Assembly (NCBI RefSeq): GCF_000090795.2
Contig: NW_003546326.1
Location: 85,406 to 149,405, forward strand
Source of the DNA: Amphimedon queenslandica
Lineage: Eukaryota; Porifera; Demospongiae; Haplosclerida; Niphatidae
Reading direction: 5' to 3'
DNA length: 64,000 nucleotides
The notes beneath the pieces were generated by a model. It was not told the DNA's origin, ran no database searches, and worked only from the letters and a program-made list of their open reading frames with translations. The translations under genes were made by a program, and so were the position numbers. This document shows, one piece after another, positions 22,803 through 38,974 of the stretch; position 1 is the stretch's first letter; each line of letters opens with the position of its first letter.

Positions 22803-25105
22803 TTAGCTCATTTGATTTTCAGTTTCTTCCTCTTTCTTTGAACTATCTGACTGTGTTGTCTCCTGTGTCGCTGTAGAATAGACAGAGACGCAAGAGAGTA
22901 AAGGATAATTTCAAAATGCTCCCGTACTATAGTAAAGGGTCATTTTTATAATTTTTCTTGATACATATACACGTTCTTATGCTGTATATCAAGTTTGAGC
23001 TGATTCTGATCAAATTTGAATTTTTTATGAATTTCTAAAGTTGCTCAAAATTTGAGCCAAAGTCCCTGTACTATAGTACAGGGCGTTGGCTGAATTTTGT
23101 CAAAAATGGCTAGGAGAGAATTCTTCATTTTTATAATTTTTCTTGATACATATACATGTTCTTATGTTGTATATCAAGTTTGAGCTGAGTCTGATCAAAT
23201 TTGGATTTTTTATGAATTTTTAAAGTTGCTCAAAAATCAGGCCAAAGTCCCTGTACTATAGTACAAGGTCGTTGGCCAAATTTCACCAAAAATGGCCAGG
23301 AGAGAATTCTGCATTTTTATAATTTTTCTTGATACATATACACGTTTTTATGCTGTATATCAAGTTTGACCTGATTCTGATCCAATTTTAATTTTTTATG
23401 AATTTTTAAAGTTGCATAATTGTCAGTTTATGAAGCAGGATTTTTAGCTCACTTAGCATTAGCATGCTTTGAATGTGTATAACAAAGTAATTGAAGTCAT
23501 TCCTATTAGTACTTTAATTCAAAATATTAACTAAAAGTACATTACACCAAAATGCATGAAACAAAACCTGTTACCTTTTCCTTTCTTGTCTTTTTTCTCT
23601 TTCTTTTCGAGGCGGAGTTTCTCAAGTTCAATTTCCTGCCTTTTGTGAAATACAATATTTGAACCCAAAAAACAATACATGTACATGCATACCTCTTTAA
23701 CTCCATGTCCAATCTTTTCTTTTTCAATGCTTCCACGTCCTTCAAGTATTCTACAAGAAACTCTTCTCTAGCGGAATCAACAGCTTTAAAAAACTCATCA
23801 ACACCAGTTCCCAATATAGAAGACACGCCCACAGACTATAAAAGTATAACAATAATAAAATACTCACACACACACGTACGGTTAGATTTTCATAAAATTT
23901 ATCCAACACTAAACTCATTGAGCGTGTGAGATTGCTTGAGTATGAATCCTAGAATTAATAATAATAACAATAATAATAATAACGATAATAATAATAATAA
24001 AACAATAATAATGATGATGATGATAATAATAACGATAATAATGATAAAACTTAATTTACATCATCATCAAGAGCTTTATCAAATGCTTCAAAGTCTTTCA
24101 TCCATTCCTGAGCAAACTTGTGATCCACAATATCCGTCTGTACATGTACATGTACGTGTTTGTGTGTGAGAGAGAGATAGAGGGGTAAGATGAACCGTGT
24201 CTCACATCACTAGCAAACCTTATTTAGTACAATGATGAATGGCAACTGAAACTTGTACAGGATACTACAAATGAAAAAAGATAAACGTTCATAACTCCAA
24301 ACATCCTCTCCCTTCTCCCCCTAACCTGCAAGCATACAACATGTTTGACATGAAAGTAACCGGACTGACGCATCTGACAGTATCAATAACGTACACTATT
24401 ACTGTAGGAAACAATGAAGCCTACATGAAAAAAGAGAAATAGTAAAATTTCTTGAACTCTCTTTCTCTTCTTACTAAGCTCTCAGCGATAATACTGCCAG
24501 AGGCTGACCAGGTAAAGACTTCAATCTGACCCGGTGTGTCAAAAATGACATACCTAAAACAGACTCGGTGATCCAAGACTCATGATAAAGTATCATCATT
24601 GAACTGACTTGATTTCTGGTGGCTGCTTGTCAACGAAGCTGATCACCTGATCCATTCTGGTTGTGAATAGATTCAAAGACGTGACAATGGCGCCGTTTGG
24701 ACCGAGGCCATACTGGGACATGATGCTTTTATAATTAACAGTGTCTCGAATGTCTAAAATTAATTAACAAGGTGTGGTCATTGATTAATTAATATTAATG
24801 TTCACACCATGAATGGCAGAAATAGAATTAATGTTACCTATGTTAACTGGATAGGGTACGACCTGTACAGCCGGGTCTAGATTAACCAGGTAAGGTGGAC
24901 GCTTTTGTTCGCCTAAAAAGGACGTTATTCTCTAGAAAGTGAGTTTGTTTTCAGTAATTTTAAAGTGAGAGGTTTTGCAAACTTGAACAAATGTGGTTTT
25001 CCCGGATCCTGCCATACCAAGGACTATTATGCACGTCGGTTTGTTGGTGCTAGAAGCTCCTTCAGACGGAGAAGGTCCTTCTAAACCTGCCATACACTCA
25101 GCCAT
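22803..25105 (-). CDS. GPN1: GPN-loop GTPase 1 (RNA polymerase II assembly/nuclear import)
   Basis: Eleven exons give 334 residues: 25105-24983, 24931-24838, 24753-24609, 24553-24475, 24420-24326, 24264-24219, 24137-24060, 23948-23880, 23835-23693, 23639-23575, 22870-22803. GPN1 (XAB1/MBDIN) is a dimeric GTPase needed to assemble and import RNA polymerase II. Visible motifs are the P-loop GMAGSGKT, the family-defining GLGPNGAIV loop, [29 protein letters not shown] and the guanine-specificity NKTD. The C-terminus is a charged helix and is shorter than the acidic tail of vertebrate GPN1. The start at 25105 (MAECMAG) was chosen by similarity of spacing to the P-loop. An in-frame Met at 25153 would add 16 residues. 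The last intron (22871-23574) is occupied mostly by tandem repeats. Confidence 0.95.
22915..23415 (+). repeat. Tandem 185-bp-family array, about 2.7 units, in GPN1 last intron
   Basis: Units carry TTGATACATATACATG, TGTATATCAAGTTTGAGCTGA and the CCCTGTACTATAGTACAGGG palindrome (perfect at 23064-23083, one mismatch in the next unit). Copies are close to those at 11445 and to the inverted array at 35045. Confidence 0.9.
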
Positions 25106-25393
25106 GCTTTCACATAAGGTGCAAGTGTACGGAGAGAAACGAAGGCACCACACTCCGTGTAATGCATAACACGTGTTGACATGTGGCTAGCCACGTGAAC
25201 GCACGTGTGCACATCAAAAATTATTGATAAAAAAATGATCTTGATATTTAAGTTTGTCTCTACACTAAACGACACACTACACATCCAGAGAACATACAAA
25301 ACAGATAAAAGAAGCGTCTTGATGTGTACACACATCTCCATACATTAACAAAGCAATAGAATAAAATCCACTCTTGTAGTGATGAGAGGTGAG

Positions 25394-29862
<4,469 letters not shown>

Positions 29863-30210
29863 AATAATGATGACACTAGTTGCTTTATCCTTCCATTGAT
29901 TGTATGAACATCATTTGTTCTTATTGTTAATGAGATTTATTAATAATTTGTTCAAAATTTTTACTGCCTAGTTGCTGTTGAGCATTAGTCTGGTTGAATT
30001 TTTGAAATGCAATTAGATTATACTGAATATAAAAAACTGTACTCAATAAAATGGATTTATGCGCAGTTATTTTGGAACAGTGTGGGCGTGGCTCATTCGG
30101 ATTGTACGTACACGTGTAAATTATTGACAATGATCAGGTGTTTCTTTTCTGCACGAGATCGTCACACAAAAGCAGGTTCTCTAAAGTAAAGTCTGAACAA
30201 GCAAGGATTA

Positions 30211-32915
30211 ATGATGGAGATGGAAATAGACTGCTCACAGATGATAGATGTTAAGAAGCAAGATTTCTCCGTGGTACGCAAGATGATGAAAGACTATTGG
30301 GAGGATTGGGCAGCCTACCAGACAGAGAGTGGGACGACAATGGAGCTAATGGTTGGAGAAAAGCACTACAACGTAGCAATGCAGTTCTACGACCTGGATA
30401 GGATGGACGTGCTTGGCGCTCTACCGAAATTAGCAGGAATGGACGTCCTGGAGCTTGGAGGAGGATCGGGGTAAAGGCAGCTGTTTATGAAATTTAGTTT
30501 TGTGTTGATAACGAGAGCACATTCCTCTCATTAGATTAAAGATGCAGTAGTTAGATCTAGTACTTTTGCTTTTAGAATAATTATGTTCTTTTATCAATAG
30601 TCGATATTCGGGTGAGCTGGCAAAGAGGGCAAAGACGGTGATATCGACTGATTTGATAGAGTCATTTTTAAAAGAGAATGAAGAAAAGAACGGCCCCTCT
30701 CATCCCAACCTCTCCTTTAGAGTATTGGATGCTGCCCAGCTGGACTATCCTCCTGCCTCTTTTGATATGATATTTACTAACTGGCTCCTAATGTATCTTA
30801 ACGATCAAGATACTGAGAGGTTTATTCAAAATGCAATAATGTAAGCTAAGCAGAGCAAGCATGTAGGGACTATACTGATTTATTATGATGTGTATTTTGG
30901 CACTTTTAGGATGCTCAGACCAGGTGGGTATATATTCCTAAGAGAGTCTCATTTTAAACCAGCTGGCCACAGGATCCAGTCAGTTAATCCAACCATATAT
31001 CGATCAATGATGGTAATGAAGCAATCATATTATATTATACTGTAATATTATTAATATGTGTTTGACCTTTTGATGCTGCTGCTGCTGAAATAGACATGTC
31101 ATAGTAGATTATTTATTTTAATATTGTCATTGTTTATTTTCCCACTGTTGCTGATGTTTTAACAATAATGCTCTGTAGTTTCAATTAGAAGTATATTAAC
31201 TATGATTTGCAGTGCATTTCAGTTTCTTATCAGTACATGCCCTCACATGGAATCGATGTACATTTTATCTTTTTTATCCTTTAGGAATATTACGATTACT
31301 TTGCTAATGTCCGCTACACTGACGAGAAAGGTGACACTTATTTCTTTGAGTTCCTAAACGGAGGAAACTGTCAGACCTACGTCTATCGTAAAGCGAACCC
31401 AAGCCAAGTCTTCTACTTGTGGCGAAAGACTAAAGTGACTCAATCCCCTAGCATGATATCGGTCCAAAGACTCTTGGACGATGCACTGTACTCACCCGAG
31501 AATATGACTGTCTATGAGAGTGTGATTGGGGATGGGTTTATGAGCCCTGGTGGTTTGGACTTTTCTAAGGTATGGAATACATTATATACAGTTATGACTG
31601 TATCCAATGTATGTACTTGTATTTGTGTGTGTATGTATATCTATGTATGAGTGTTTGGGCTACACTGAAACCACAATACAAGCTTCCTGGCAGTGATTAT
31701 TAGTTGTTGTGGCCAGTAGTATTGTTCTCTTGTAAAGGGAATATATAAAGTTATTGAAGTGAATAATGTGAATTGTGCAATAACAAATAACAAATCTTGT
31801 TCACACCTCAAGGTGTAAACAAGGTGTCAGAAACAAAAATATTTTCAAGACAAAAAATTTATTAAATTATTATTTTTATTGAATTAATTTTATATTTTAA
31901 TGAAGAGATGGTTTGTCATTGTGTAGGAGTTATTGAGCAAACTGAACTTAACCTCTGACTCTGTTGTATTGGACGTTGGCTGTGGACTTGGTGGTCTTGC
32001 ATCTTATTTGATAAAAGTATAAGAATCAAATAACAGCTGGAATGACTCTCCCTCCTCCTCTCTCTCTCTCTCTTTTAGGAGTGTGATGTTGATTGCGTTG
32101 GTTTAGAGCTGTCAATGGTGGCCAGTCAAGCTTCAATACTGAGGCTGAACTCACTCTCAGTTAATAAGGTAAAGGAGGAGGGAAGGAGCAGCTGTTAATA
32201 GTATCTGCTTGGCAGGGACGCATGCACATTGCTGATGTAGTACGTACTAATTTTTCCGAGAGCTCCTTTGATGCCATCATTGCTAGAGAGACTATTGAAT
32301 ATGTTGGAAGGAAGAGTTTACTCTTTAAGAAAGCACTGGTGAGCTTGTTTGTATTGTGCCCACCTCTCTGTCTATTTCCTATTGTATATTGATTAGATAA
32401 GAGCTTCTTTATTTTCCACATACATTTGCTATACACATTTAGTCTTGGCTGAAACCAAAAGGGCAACTACTGTTAGGTGAGTATTGTCTAGGAAAGATGG
32501 AGCCACTGAGTATAGAGACAGAAGAGATACTCCACTCAGAAGGAATGGACTTATTAACTATTGAGGACCTCACACAAGTAAGCTGTGGCCTATCTGATTA
32601 TCATTACAATGGAGGGACCCCTTTTGTTTCCACAGCTGCTCAAGAATGCTGGCTATGTTAACATAAAGACTGAGGATTATACTCATTTATACGTACAGTA
32701 CATTAAAGAGGACCTATCCAAACTGACACTCACTGAGGTAAGGAAAGGTGACCTTTCTCTTTTATAATGTATTCTTTTTCTTTCCAAAGGGTCTACCAGA
32801 AGGAGTAAGGATTCATTTTACTAACTTATGGCAGACTTTGGTCACTGCTTTAAACAACAGAGAGTTAGCTTGGACCCTAGTCACAGCTACATCTCCTGAT
32901 TCTGAAGGACGCTAG
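30211..32915 (+). CDS. Phosphoethanolamine N-methyltransferase, tandem-domain (plant/nematode PEAMT type)
   Basis: Ten exons: 30211-30470, 30601-30840, 30910-31012, 31285-31569, 31927-32016, 32079-32168, 32216-32338, 32443-32577, 32636-32737, and a last exon ending 32915. The enzyme makes phosphocholine from phosphoethanolamine with S-adenosylmethionine. Two Rossmann methyltransferase domains are seen, with motif I LELGGGSG (~residue 82) and LDVGCGLGG (~310). Family segments include TNWLLMYL, GGYIFLRESHFKP, NPTIYR and SWLKPKGQLLLGEYC. The last exon is uncertain. The obvious acceptor at 32790/32791 reads through 20 codons to an early stop, whereas an acceptor at 32810/32811 gives 35 in-frame codons including an NLWQTL-type ending, for 510 residues in total. 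I prefer the latter. A one-base assembly deletion is the alternative. Confidence 0.9.
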
Positions 32916-33097
32916 CTAGCAGCTGTCATGCATGTACTTTTATATTTAATAAATCAGGCCTATAAATATATTATAATACCTATGCTGATCATTAATTTTG
33001 TTTATAACAAAAACAATTTATTACAAATGATGTTAATAATGATTAATTACGAAAGTGTGAAACAAGCAAAACAAGTGTTTCTTGACTGGTTATTTTC

Positions 33098-36000
33098 TCA
33101 TTCATCAGTAATTGCTACACAAAGCTTCTCCTGTATTAAGAAACTAGTCAGTATGTTGTTGATAGATTCATTGCAGCGTTTCAATTGAGACTCCATTGAC
33201 TGAAGGAGCTCTTCTCTTACTTTGCTGTTGGTTCCTCGTGTAACTGCCCGTGATCTGAGGGAAGAGTGGGGGAGAATAAAGTAGAAAACTTTCTCTGTGT
33301 TTATCCATTATGTGTTCTGTTGCTTCTACCTCTCTTTCTCTCTTACCTGGGGTGGTTCTCTTGATTTAATATGTTGATTTTTGTGTTTGTGTGATTAATA
33401 ATGTACATCATTTCCTCCAATATGTCAACAACTATGCGTTAAGCAAAAAACAATTTCAATTTTTAAAATCATAAAACAAGCAAGTGGCTTGCTTAGTATA
33501 AAGACTGCTTAGAGGGTTGGGGGACATACCAACAACATAATTGAAGAACTTTTGATAAGTGAAACTTCCTCTTTTCTTAATGAGAGACATCAGTGGCATC
33601 AGAGGAGAGGGATCTGCTTTATTTCTTGTCCAATTATATTGTAATAGTACTAACAACTGGCCAATAGCTACGTCAGTACATGCATCAGAAAATACTACGT
33701 CCTAAAAATATTTAAGCACTATTACATAATGCATATTTTTAAATAATAATATTGATTATTTATTTTTATTTATTATTATTGATACCTTAACTGCATATGT
33801 TATAATGTTAATCACGTATGGTAGAATGGACTCGTTTGTACATCCGATCAAATAAAGTGAGCGACCTTTAGAATAGTATCAACAAAAAGTAGCGCAACAC
33901 AATGACTCACTAGGGACCTGTCCTGGTGGTGGTGGTGGGGTCTCTGGGTGACTATGTCCCTCCACTTTATCGTCCGGTAAAAGTCCAACCAGTTCCGTTG
34001 CCAAGTTGCATGCATTCTGAAAATCAACACCCACGCATAATTAAGCATCAAATTTGATAAAACGATACCTTTATGTCGCCTAATAATAGATAGGAATTGA
34101 CCAGCTGTAATAAAACTCTGACATTTTCAAGCTACAAATTAAGAAAAATACGTTTAAAAAGTATAGCTCTATAGTTCCGTTACTTTCTCTCTTTCATTTG
34201 CTTTCATTTTCTGTCTTTCGTGTTGGAGGATTCTTCTAACTGCTTCAATATCTCCTTTATAAAGCATCATGTCTGCTTTAAAAGCAACCAGCCATGACCA
34301 ATCTGATGTGTTCCACTGCTGACAGAGACGACTAAACTCTGAGGAGAAAAGAGAGAGAGAGGGGGGAGAGAGAGTGAGGGGAAAGAGGAGAGAGTGGTAC
34401 TACTAACCACTGCGATAAGTATTGCAAGAATGGAGGAAGTTATAGCAATCAATTGCAACGAAAAAATTCTCCAAGTGAGAATCGCTGGATTTCGTGCCTG
34501 CAAAAATTATTAAAGGAGAAGAGAGTATTAAAAGGGTAGGAGTACATACATACAACACATTATAATAGACGTTATTGCATACCAGGTGTCTGTAGATTCA
34601 CCAGTACCGAGTGGGCCTGCTGCTCCTCTTGCTTCTTTTTCACTTTCAAAAATCTAATAAGAATTATCAATTATACTGACAATATATATACATCAATGGC
34701 TACCTAGACTCAAGAGAAACATCTTCAATTAAAGCCCAACACTTTGCAGAGTCTGCAACATCATATTTCATTAATCAGACCGATATTAGAGGGGCTTACT
34801 CTCCGTTATTTGGTGGACGTGTGAGTAATAGGACCAAGCTGTCTCGAAGAAGAGGAACACGCTGATGTAGAAGCAAGCAATGGCTACTTGTCTTGGAGGG
34901 TCAAAGGGAACTCTTTGAGACGAACTGAATCCGGATACGTACTCTAAACCTTTCCAACGTACCTTGGCAGGTCTGGGAAATAAGATACAATAGTAACTTG
35001 AGAACCATGAATGAGGCATACTGATGAGACAGACACCCTGGTACAGCTAGGGCTTGAAATTGGCTTGATTTTTGAGTGACTTTAAAAAATTGTAAAAAAT
35101 CCAATTTTGATCGGAATCAGCTCAAACTTGATAAATAACATAAGAACATGTACATGTATATGTATCAGAAAATATTATAAAAATGAAGAACTCTCTCCTA
35201 GCCATTTTTGGTGAAATTTGGCCAACGACCCTGTACTATAGTACAGGGACTTTGGCCTGATTTTGGAGTAACTTTTAAAATCGTAAAAAATCCAATTATG
35301 ATCGGAATCAGCTCAAACTTGATAAATAACATAAGAACATGTATATGTATCAGAAAATATTATAAAAATGAAGAACTCTCTCCTAGCCATTTTTGGTGAA
35401 ATTTGGCCAACGACCCTGTACTATAGTACAGGGACTTTGGCCTGATTTTGGAGTAACTTTTAAAATCGTAAAAAATCCAATTATGATCGGAATCAGCTCA
35501 AATTTGATAAATAACATAAGAACATGTATATGTATCAGAAAATATTATAAAAATGAAGAACTCTCTCCTAGCCATTTCTGGTGAAATTTGGCCAATGACC
35601 CTGTACTATAGTACAGGGACTTTGGCCTGATTTTGGAGTAACTTTAAAAAATCATTAAAAAATCCAATTTTGATCGGAATCAGCTCAAACTTGATAAATA
35701 ATGTAAGAACATGTATATGTATCAGAAAATGTCATAAAAATGAAGAACTCTCTCTGAGCCATTTTTGGCGAAATTTGGCCAACAACCCTGTACTATAGTA
35801 CAGGGACTTTGGCCTGCTTCTGGAGTAACTTTAAAAAATCATAAAAAATCCAATTTTGATCGGAATTAGCTCAAACTTGAAATACAACATATGTACATGT
35901 ATATGTATCAGAAAAATATAAAAAAATGACAAATTCTCTTTGAGCCAATTTTGAGAAAATGCCTTGTACTATACAAGCAGGTGTAGTACAGTCATATTTT

Positions 36001-37711
36001 AAAAAGTACATTATTTAAAGTACATAAGTCTATTCAAAGATAGGTCTATTCAACAGACTCACAAGTGAGGGCTGATCTGCTTATTACTAAGTACTATTTG
36101 AGCCCAGCCACACTTTTCAGCAACCATCAGAAATATCTTATGAAGACACTCCCAAGCAGCCTTCCCTGATAATGAAGATTGCCCAATGGCTACTGAAGGA
36201 GACAAATAAGAGGAAAAAGAGAGAGAGAGAGAGAGAGAAAGATCAGGGAAAGGGATAATAAAATATTTAAAAGCAAGCAAAAGCTGACAATTTTTCCCTC
36301 CGAGTGTCCTCTCAACTGTAATGGTCGTCAAGTAGCAGGCAGAGACTTCAAGCCATTGGCATATGTGACTGGTCTTAAGGACGAGAGTTTGACCGGATGA
36401 TCTCAACGTGGGTTGGTCTATGACGATCCATCCTGACGTAGCAAGGAGTGGGATCAATTCCGTCACTATTATAAATAACATTAATTGCATGTATAGTGTT
36501 ATTATAATTCTGGAATAACTGTATAGTGACCTAGTACGTTCCTGTGAGAGTCACTGACAGCTGAAGTACAAGTACCAGAAGAAGATTGAGCTAGTGAGTC
36601 GTACAAGTCAAGCTATATAGGGAGAAGATAAGGTTATAAAAATTAATACCGTATAGCCGGAAATTTTGGAGGGAGTAAAATTTGGCGAATTGCTAAATTT
36701 TGGTTATTGGCAGATTTTAATTTGGCGAATTAGTGGCCACGTGCCATTGAGCATGCGTATAAAGGCTCAAAATGACGGTTTTTATTTTGGCGAATGAAAC
36801 TCTATTCGCCAAATTCGCCAAATTTTTGTCCCTCCAAATTTTTGTGCTATACGGTAATGCGTTCCTGTACTACCGTATAGCGGGATTTATTGACGAGTAA
36901 AAAATTTGAGGAAAACAGTAAATTTCCCCGGTTGGCGAATTTAAATTTAACGAATAGTGCCCTTCGTGTACACGTGGCACAAAGTACAAAATTTTTGACG
37001 GTTATTAAATTTGACGTTTTATTTTAAATCGTCAACTCGTCAAAATAAAACCTTTGTCAATAAATCCCGCTATACGGTATAATATTTATGACTATACAGC
37101 TTACTCCAAGGGTTGTTACTGTTTCCGGAAACCGTTTCAGAATTACAATTGTTATCTTTGCTCTCCATAACACATCCACAATATTCTCTATTATAATTAA
37201 TAATTAATAGTTATTACAGGCTCCGCCTACCTGCCGTCCCAATTAAAACAGTCTTTTGACTTGACGGAGGCAACAGCTCAAACACGTCTCTCAGCTCTGA
37301 TTTTGACTCTGCCCCTTCCAAACTATCGAGTCCACTCAGTTCGTCAACGAGTTGTCCGACTAACTTTTGAAGCTCCTCCTCTTTCTGGAAGCGAGTGCAC
37401 CTGTACATGTACATGTATTTTTACGTAGATATGGCACACAATATATCGATCTTACAATTCAACGAGCGTTTGGGCTGCACCTTGGAGCTCGTTGCATGCC
37501 AAATGAAGTTTGAAGGCCTCATACTAAAATGGGCGTGGTTAAAAAGTAGGAGGGGCTACAAAATGGCATATACCTGCACAATGAATCTGAAAGGGAAGAG
37601 AGATTTAGCCGTCAGAATCCAAGCATGCGCTTCATGGCGTAGGTTTTCTTGGAGCTTCTCCTTTGCCTTTTGAACTATCCACAGACAATCGTCTTCTTCG
37701 ATACTTGGCAT
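33098..37711 (-). CDS. INTS10: Integrator complex subunit 10
   Basis: Eighteen exons join in phase to 682 residues: 37711-37574, 37523-37456, 37400-37231, 37187-37105, 36612-36531, 36465-36289, 36192-36063, 34972-34800, 34752-34704, 34653-34583, 34497-34408, 34338-34184, 34131-34069, 34016-33911, 33865-33786, 33701-33530, 33431-33347, 33254-33098. INTS10 is a helical scaffold subunit of Integrator, which cleaves snRNA and promoter-proximal transcripts. Diagnostic stretches are HEAHAWILTAKSLFP at the N-terminus, LKRFPETVTTLG, EFSRLCQQWNTSDWSWL, KRGSFTYQKFFNYVV and the ending AVTRGTNSKVREELL with LKRCNESI. The protein lines up along the length of human INTS10 (about 710 residues). The model through exons 5-7 (36063-36612) is the least certain. 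Introns carry a repeat array (34973-36062) and two MITEs (36613-37104). Confidence 0.9.
35045..35960 (-). repeat. Tandem array of about five ~185-bp units in INTS10 intron (inverted orientation)
   Basis: Perfect palindromes CCCTGTACTATAGTACAGGG recur at 35229-35248, 35414-35433, 35599-35618 and 35786-35805, that is at 185, 185 and 187 bp spacing. Neighbouring units are almost identical, so much so that the same 63-codon spurious frame appears twice. Compared with 11445, 22915 and 58940 the array is reverse-complemented. Confidence 0.93.
36647..36856. mobile_element. MITE-like element, TACCGTATAGC termini (copy 1)
   Basis: The 210-bp element begins TACCGTATAGCCGGAAATTT and ends AAATTTTTGTGCTATACGGTA. 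Subterminal blocks (GGCGAAT, CGCCAAAT) are also inverted. The TA at each end suggests TA target-site use as in Tc1/mariner-derived MITEs. It lies in the INTS10 intron 36613-37104. Confidence 0.8.
36871..37079. mobile_element. MITE-like element, TACCGTATAGC termini (copy 2)
   Basis: The 209-bp element begins TACCGTATAGCGGGATTTAT and ends TAAATCCCGCTATACGGTA, with terminal repeats of about 30 bp. It stands only 14 bp from copy 1. Its internal sequence differs, so it is another subfamily sharing the termini rather than a tandem duplicate. Confidence 0.82.
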
Positions 37712-37852
37712 TTTATTAATTATTATTATTAACTAAGTAACGGCTTCCCGCCCGAGTTGCCGGGTAATTAGACCACACCTACAACGTGGAGGAGGATCAG
37801 GAGGAGGGGCTAAGCATTCTTAAATCTTCGACATAATTAAAATTATTCGTGC
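37712..37852. promoter_or_regulatory. Compact divergent promoter, INTS10 / coiled-coil gene
   Basis: Only 141 bp separate the two start codons, so the transcripts must share one regulatory interval with very short 5' UTRs unless upstream non-coding exons exist. Confidence 0.55.
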
Positions 37853-38974
37853 ATGGCAAAAAGTACCGAGGATTCCTCTTTCAGAGTACAATCTCTACAA
37901 CAAACTTTAAAGTCATGTTTGGATGGTGAATGTAGCAGGTTCAATGAAGCATTGGGCGGTGAGTCTCTTTGTGATATGTCTTCAAGTTTGCTTGCAGCTA
38001 AACTAATCTCGAAAAGCGTCAATAATTACAATGCCATCAATGAAGACCTCAAAAATACTATAAGTTCTTTGGAGTCTCTAGAGAAACTGGAAGGTTTCTG
38101 CTTGCACCTCATAACAGTAATGGAAGGCATTTCCGAACCAATCAAAAAGGCAGCTAAACACTTAGAGACCTCCATATTGAAAGAAGCTCAGGAGAGCCTG
38201 GGTGTAACACTTAATATTAGGAAGTCATCGATTCAAGATACTGAAAGCCAACCAAACAGCACATCTGCTCATCAGAGGCCTATGCCTCCGAAAAAATGGC
38301 CTCACTATTCACATGAACTAGGACGCACACTTCGTGTTTTTCCTGAAATAAAACATGGGCTAGGGGAGGATATCAGTTTTAGCAAGCCAGCACGTCTTAT
38401 GTACAATGAGATTGTATCAAAAACGTACTACAATAGACAACATTCTGAAATAACCCAAGACTATCAAGAGAAGTCTGTGTGGTCGTATTGCACTGAGTCT
38501 AATATATCACCAATGTCAGATCCAGAGCCAGTGTCACCAGATTTTCCACCAGTGTTTTGCCATCGACGGCGTAACACAACAATAAATTCTGAATCGGATT
38601 CAATGCAGATTAGATCATTCCTTAACAACGAATTGCAGAAAAAAGTAGAAACATTAGAAAAAGAGAATATTCGCTTGAAGGAAAGGCTAAATTCTAGGAG
38701 CACAAGTATTGATCCGTCCAGTACATTGCAATATGACTCTGAGAGTTTTCAAGAAGGTGAAATGGTCTCGGGAAGGAGACTTTCATCCTCTACTGGACAT
38801 GTAGCAGAAGAAACATCAGAACTATATATCCATAGTTGTGAAAATAAAGACTGCCAGATAGAGATGCTCAAATTTCAGTTGAGGGAAAAAGAGAGGGCAC
38901 TTAGGGAGAAGACAGCTGAATTCCAGGAGTTAAAGGAAGAGAAAAATCGTCTCTTGAATCATTTTTTGAAGTAG
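37853..38974 (+). CDS. Unrecognised coiled-coil protein, intronless
   Basis: This single frame encodes 373 residues starting MAKSTEDSSFRVQSL. Residues 1-120 are predominantly helical with leucines in heptad-like spacing (LKNTISSLESLEKLEGF). The middle (about 125-255) is polar and probably disordered, though it holds a Lys/Tyr-rich segment with PPKKWPHYSHELGRTLRVF. Two further coils follow at about 260-282 (KKVETLEKENIRLKERL) and 338-373 (LREKERALREKTAEFQELK). No catalytic motif, signal peptide or membrane segment is present. Coding quality is good and the codon use looks ordinary, so I regard it as a real gene. I do not recognise the family; a cytoskeletal or centrosomal adaptor is a guess from its architecture only. 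Confidence 0.75.
   Translation: MAKSTEDSSFRVQSLQQTLKSCLDGECSRFNEALGGESLCDMSSSLLAAKLISKSVNNYNAINEDLKNTISSLESLEKLEGFCLHLITVMEGISEPIKKAAKHLETSILKEAQESLGVTLNIRKSSIQDTESQPNSTSAHQRPMPPKKWPHYSHELGRTLRVFPEIKHGLGEDISFSKPARLMYNEIVSKTYYNRQHSEITQDYQEKSVWSYCTESNISPMSDPEPVSPDFPPVFCHRRRNTTINSESDSMQIRSFLNNELQKKVETLEKENIRLKERLNSRSTSIDPSSTLQYDSESFQEGEMVSGRRLSSSTGHVAEETSELYIHSCENKDCQIEMLKFQLREKERALREKTAEFQELKEEKNRLLNHFLK

Noticed and set aside
35208-35584. Two identical 63-codon frames in tandem, suggestive of a small repeated peptide gene
   Set aside because: They are copies of the 185-bp non-coding repeat. The period is not a multiple of three, and no start context, domain or host-gene support exists.
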